Shown one piece after another: positions 61,248 through 64,000 of a DNA stretch of 64,000 nt. The stretch is from JAKFWF01 sp031374115 (GTDB lineage Bacteria > Pseudomonadota > Alphaproteobacteria > Rhizobiales > Hyphomicrobiaceae). The stretch is from contig JANMNO010000149.1 in assembly GCA_031374115.1 (NCBI GenBank), positions 62,001 to 126,000 on the forward strand, given 5' to 3'. Position numbers and translations under genes: made by a program. The notes beneath the pieces were generated by a model that had not been told where the DNA came from, made no database searches, and was given only the letters and a program-made list of their open reading frames with translations. Within the stretch, counting starts at the first letter, position 1, and each line of letters opens with the position of its first letter.

Positions 61248-61889
61248 ATGACACTCATGTTCTACGATGCCATCGAAAATCGCCATGGCTTACCCCACGA
61301 TCCGCTGAAGGCGCTGCTGGTGCCCCGCCCGATCGGGTGGATTTCGACGGTAAGCCGTGATGGCATCTGCAATCTCGCCCCCTACAGCTTCTTCAACGGC
61401 GTTGGTGAGAAGCCGGGCTACGTCGTCTTCGGCTCGGCTGGCATCAAGGATAGCCTCAAGAACATTGAGGAAAACGGCGAGTTCGTCTGCTCGATGGCGA
61501 CCTGGGATTTGCGCTTCCACATGAACATGTCGTCGGCATCGGTGCCCTACGGCGTCGACGAATTTCCCCTGGCCGGGTTAACCGCAGTGGCCTCGAAACT
61601 CGTCAAACCGCCACGCGTGAAGGAAAGCCCCGTCGCCCTCGAGTGCCGCCATTTCCAGACGGTCCCGTTGCCCGGAGCTGGACGCTACAATCACAGCTAC
61701 AATTTAGTCATCGGCTTGGTCGTCGGCATCCACATCGACGACCGGTTCATCACGGATGGCATCGTCGACACCGCCGCGATGAAGCCGATCGCCCGGCTCG
61801 GTTACATGGATTACGCCGTCGTCACTCCCGAGACGACGTTCACGATCACCCGCCCCGATGTCGACGGCAACGGCAAGGTGGTGGGGTGA
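61248..61889 (+). CDS. Flavin reductase family protein (FMN-binding split barrel)
   Basis: A 213-residue flavin-binding protein: LVPRPIGWISTVSRDGICNL (flavin-contacting barrel strand), APYSFFNGVGEKPGYVVFGS and NIEENGEFVCSM. Such proteins reduce free flavin for monooxygenases or bind flavin themselves. Start is uncertain: ATG at 61248 (MTLMFYD) or at 61257; TTG at 61230 is less likely. It lies directly after the nitroreductase, suggesting a small redox operon. Confidence 0.84.
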   Translation: MTLMFYDAIENRHGLPHDPLKALLVPRPIGWISTVSRDGICNLAPYSFFNGVGEKPGYVVFGSAGIKDSLKNIEENGEFVCSMATWDLRFHMNMSSASVPYGVDEFPLAGLTAVASKLVKPPRVKESPVALECRHFQTVPLPGAGRYNHSYNLVIGLVVGIHIDDRFITDGIVDTAAMKPIARLGYMDYAVVTPETTFTITRPDVDGNGKVVG

Positions 61890-61921
61890 TGTGTGATGGG
61901 GGTGGGGGCGGTGGGGTTTTT

Positions 61922-61975
61922 CTTCTCCCCGCCATTCGCGGGGAGAAGGTGCCCAAAGGGCGGATGAGGGGCAGC
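61922..61975. repeat. Dispersed palindromic element (CTTCTCCCC...GGGGAGAAG), copy 1
   Basis: CTTCTCCCCG-ccatt-CGCGGGGAGAAGG followed by GTGCCCAAAGGGCGGATGAG and GGGCAGC. The stem CTTCTCCCC with GGGGAGAAG and the tail 'CTCATCCGCC' (inverse) are the known Rhizobiales palindromic repeat pattern. A second, inverted copy is at 63522-63576. It sits between the flavin reductase and AlbA_2 gene ends. Confidence 0.88.
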
Positions 61976-62107
61976 CGCGAGTTGTGTTAGTTCCAAAAGT
62001 TTCAGCTTGTGATCGTTTCGAACGAGTGGGAATGACTCGTTGCAGACGCTAGCAGCTCGAAGCTGTATGACTAGGCTTAGTCTAAAGCCGACAATCGCGC
62101 TTCGGAA

Positions 62108-63274
62108 CTATTTGCCCTTCCACCTGCCATTTTGGTCAAAATTGATGCAGCGCTCGAAATCGAAGGCGTTCCATAAGAAGTCCATCTGCTCGGCGATAAC
62201 AGGCTCGTAGTTTCCATCGTCACGGTAATCCGTGATCATGGTTGGTGGCAGGTGCAGCACCTCACGATCATAAGGAGGCGGCTCATCGCTAAAGCCATCT
62301 ACGCCCATAAGCACGCCATTGATCGCCATTGCCGAGATTTGCAGCAGGATCGGCGGCGACGCTTCGAGTTTGCGTAGCCCTCTCATGTAAAGCGATAGCG
62401 CGTCACACAGCTTTCTCGGAAAAGCCAATGATGGGAGGTAGCGTTTCCCGTCCTGCTCCCGAAACATACTCGCTGTTGATGCTTCGACAGAGCCGTTTCG
62501 GAAGATTTGGGTATAGCCATGACACACCTTCCCAGACCGATAGACGCAGCAGCCATCGAGATTGACCCGCTGAGAATAATCCATCGCGCCGATGGGCTGA
62601 AAGAACTGGTGCTGCGCACGCAGGGCAGGAATCTCGATTCGGCGCTTCGCGCCAAAATCGGGCAAAGGCACTAGATGCATGACCAGTATGCCTTTCGCTA
62701 CAGGGATAGGCATGGCACCGTCGTTTCCTTGAATGCGTAGGAAACGTTCTCCAACGAATGTCTTGGCCCGTTCTTCGATGCTGCGCTGCTCGCCGAAAAG
62801 CATCCTCAGCTCTTCAAGAGACAATTCGTAAGCTCCCGCAGAATTGCGTGCGTAGTAGCGGTTGCTGTTTTTGATGATGACGCGGTGCGGCGGATCAAAG
62901 CTGCGCGGTACATGGATGACGATCAGCCGCCCGCCGTCCACGTCGATGCGTTTCATGCGCAATCCTACGATCGTCGGCTCAATGCCTGAACGGGTGATAT
63001 TTTCCAGCCTCTGAAGTTCCTGATCAACGTCAATTCCGGACAGTGGCACCAGGGATGACGCCGCTCCATCTTCCTCATCGACCCCGATGATGAGGTGTCC
63101 GCCAAGAGCGTTGGTAAAGGCTGTAATATCCTTCAGTAATTCTTTTTTGTCAGCATCGGCATTGCCGTACGCTTCGCGTTTGAACTCAAGATGCACAGAT
63201 TCTGGCGCACCATTATTAATCAGCGATTGGATGGTTGCCCCATCGATGTCATCAAAGTTCTTGCCGAGAAGCAT
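62108..63274 (-). CDS. AlbA_2 (Schlafen-like) domain protein
   Basis: A 388-residue protein with an N-terminal AlbA_2 nucleic-acid/ATP-associated domain: SVHLEFKREAYGNADADKKE (E30, K32) and LLKDITAFTNALGGHLIIGV (~47-65), then RVIIKNSNRYYARNSAGAYEL (conserved in this family). C-terminal ~200 residues show no recognisable domain. I start at the ATG at 63274, preceded by AAGGAAAGCT; the frame is open further up to 63481 and an ATG at 63349 is possible. Its G+C is visibly lower than the flanking genes, and it is bracketed by inverted copies of a palindromic repeat, which suggests transfer. AlbA_2 proteins occur in transcription control and in phage-defence islands; no phage genes are near. Confidence 0.8.
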   Translation of the reverse strand: MLLGKNFDDIDGATIQSLINNGAPESVHLEFKREAYGNADADKKELLKDITAFTNALGGHLIIGVDEEDGAASSLVPLSGIDVDQELQRLENITRSGIEPTIVGLRMKRIDVDGGRLIVIHVPRSFDPPHRVIIKNSNRYYARNSAGAYELSLEELRMLFGEQRSIEERAKTFVGERFLRIQGNDGAMPIPVAKGILVMHLVPLPDFGAKRRIEIPALRAQHQFFQPIGAMDYSQRVNLDGCCVYRSGKVCHGYTQIFRNGSVEASTASMFREQDGKRYLPSLAFPRKLCDALSLYMRGLRKLEASPPILLQISAMAINGVLMGVDGFSDEPPPYDREVLHLPPTMITDYRDDGNYEPVIAEQMDFLWNAFDFERCINFDQNGRWKGK

Positions 63275-63680
63275 AGCTTTCCTTGCTGGTTGAACCCCTG
63301 CCGGTGGATAGTTGCCAGTCTCGTCACTATGTCTAGCATCACTCGTCATTGTCCAACGCCAAGCGAAGTGTTGCAATGATCTTCGTCCGCTACATCCGCG
63401 ACTATGCCGTTGCAGTGGTCGCGTTGACCACAGCTCTTGGCCCAAGCTGCCCCAATCGAATATTATCCTATCCCGTCGCAATCGAACGCCGAGCCGGCAT
63501 TGAACAGGTTCCGAGCGCGGTGCTGCCCCTCATCCGGGCTTCGCCCACCTTCTCCCCGTGAAAACGGGGAGAAGGAAGATGCGCCGATCCGCTAAGGTGA
63601 CAGCTGCCGCAGCTTACAACTCCGCATCCCTCACGACCCACCCCCACCACAACCTGTCCGCCTCCCACACCCCACACCCA
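63275..63680. other. Intergenic region upstream of the AlbA_2 gene
   Basis: About 406 bases between the AlbA_2 start and the substrate-binding-protein end. Contains the promoter area of the AlbA_2 gene and the second palindromic element (63522-63576), followed by a C-rich tract (63640-63680). Open frames of 60-70 codons are present but have no ribosome site or recognisable content, so no gene is called. Confidence 0.6.
63522..63576. repeat. Dispersed palindromic element, copy 2 (inverted relative to copy 1)
   Basis: GCTGCCCCTCATCCGGGCTT-cgccca followed by CCTTCTCCCCG-tgaaaa-CGGGGAGAAGG. Same elements as copy 1 at 61922, read in the opposite direction, so the two flank the AlbA_2 gene as an inverted pair about 1.6 kb apart. 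Confidence 0.88.
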
Positions 63681-64000
63681 CTACTTCTTCACCTTGACGA
63701 ACTTCAGCTTCGGCGCGTTCGACAGGTCGACTGGGATGTCGAGACCGGCTTTCATCGCGTACGCCAGCGTTTGAATGTGGATCGGAATATAAATCACCTC
63801 GTCCGACACGACTTTCCAAATCTGAGCGATCGCCTGATTGCGCTTCGTGAAATCCGTTTCCTCGCTCAGCGCATCGATCTGTTTGTCGATGTCGGTATTG
63901 GAGTAGCGAGTCGCGTTCCAACCCCCCTCCTTTTGATCACGGGTATGGTAGAGCGCTGAGAAAATATACTGGCTGTCGAGGGTCGGCACACCCCATCCCA
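63681..64000 (-). CDS. ABC transporter peptide/oligopeptide substrate-binding protein, C-terminal part
   Basis: The end of a periplasmic family 5 solute-binding protein (SBP_bac_5). Visible: GWGVPTLDSQYIFSALYHTR, RYSNTDIDKQIDALSEETDF and RNQAIAQIWKVVSDEVIYIP with the final TLAYAMKAGLDIPVDLSNAP and a lysine end. The frame continues beyond the window's right edge; only the stop (63681) is inside. Related permease and ATPase genes would be expected outside the window. Confidence 0.85.
   Translation of the reverse strand, partial: GWGVPTLDSQYIFSALYHTRDQKEGGWNATRYSNTDIDKQIDALSEETDFTKRNQAIAQIWKVVSDEVIYIPIHIQTLAYAMKAGLDIPVDLSNAPKLKFVKVKK

Noticed and set aside
63349..63561. 70-codon open frame at the AlbA_2 upstream region
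   Set aside because: Runs into the palindromic repeat, no ribosome site and no recognisable product.
1..64000. tRNA, rRNA, CRISPR, prophage or insertion sequences
   Set aside because: I scanned intergenic regions by eye for T-arm motifs, regular repeat arrays, integrase and transposase proteins and found none; a tRNAscan/ISfinder run would be decisive.

Overview
The window looks like the chromosome of an alphaproteobacterium of the order Hyphomicrobiales (Rhizobiales). The evidence is high G+C (judged by eye), the dnaX-ybaB-recR cluster with a short-type SRP RNA just upstream of dnaX, the pair alaC-hom followed by class II fructose bisphosphatase, def-fmt-truA, thrC next to an M16 peptidase, a class I PHA synthase, a RegA/ActR-type regulator, a DUF1127 protein, and 'CTTCTCCCC...GGGGAGAAG' dispersed palindromes of the sort common in that order. 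Genus cannot be decided from the sequence alone. Most of the window is core chromosome; no tRNA, rRNA, CRISPR array, insertion sequence or prophage was seen.

Layout. 1-1.9 kb: end of a lytic transglycosylase and a GT39 membrane glycosyltransferase. 1.9-8.2 kb (minus strand): DNA metabolism, namely recR, ybaB, dnaX, the SRP RNA, and the PdeM/Lhr DNA-repair pair. 8.3-16.5 kb: a small membrane protein, a 1209-residue c-di-GMP protein with intact EAL and degenerate GGDEF, then GNAT, M16 peptidase, thrC and SURF1. 16.5-22.1 kb: an RND efflux permease and adaptor coupled upstream of SURF1, and an L,D-transpeptidase. 22.3-26 kb: queA, a DUF433/DUF5615 toxin-antitoxin-like pair, an SGNH-like protein and two cyclophilins. 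26-31 kb: GT4, MBL hydrolase, folE, orphan RegA-like regulator and a PcaB-like lyase. 31-36 kb (minus): truA, a secreted protein, fmt, def, phaC. 36-46 kb: alaC, hom, glpX, a protease/ATP-grasp fusion, coaD, a membrane J-domain-like protein, a TMEM143-family protein coupled to prmA, and DUF1127. 47-52.5 kb: aminopeptidase P, alpha/beta hydrolase, RraA-like protein, vapBC with a perfect operator palindrome, and a cobalamin-binding protein. 52.5-57.5 kb: pccB, membrane protein, second L,D-transpeptidase and mutA (small methylmalonyl-CoA mutase subunit). 57.5-64 kb: a VWA protein and a partner built of the same ~83-residue repeat, nitroreductase, flavin reductase, an AlbA_2-domain gene between inverted palindromic repeats, and the end of a peptide-ABC substrate-binding protein.

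How they work together: pccB and mutA belong to propionyl-CoA to succinyl-CoA conversion, which needs cobalamin, so the nearby cobalamin-binding protein fits. alaC/hom and thrC serve amino-acid synthesis; def/fmt/truA/prmA/queA serve translation. The most unusual items are (i) the VWA/repeat-protein pair, (ii) a family of hairpins with a conserved core and different but still complementary outer arms, all between convergent genes, (iii) a RimB-RimK-like fusion whose ATP-grasp half lacks its central ATP-binding part and which seems to lack an ATG/GTG/TTG start, (iv) a membrane J-domain-like protein, and (v) the AlbA_2 gene between inverted repeats.
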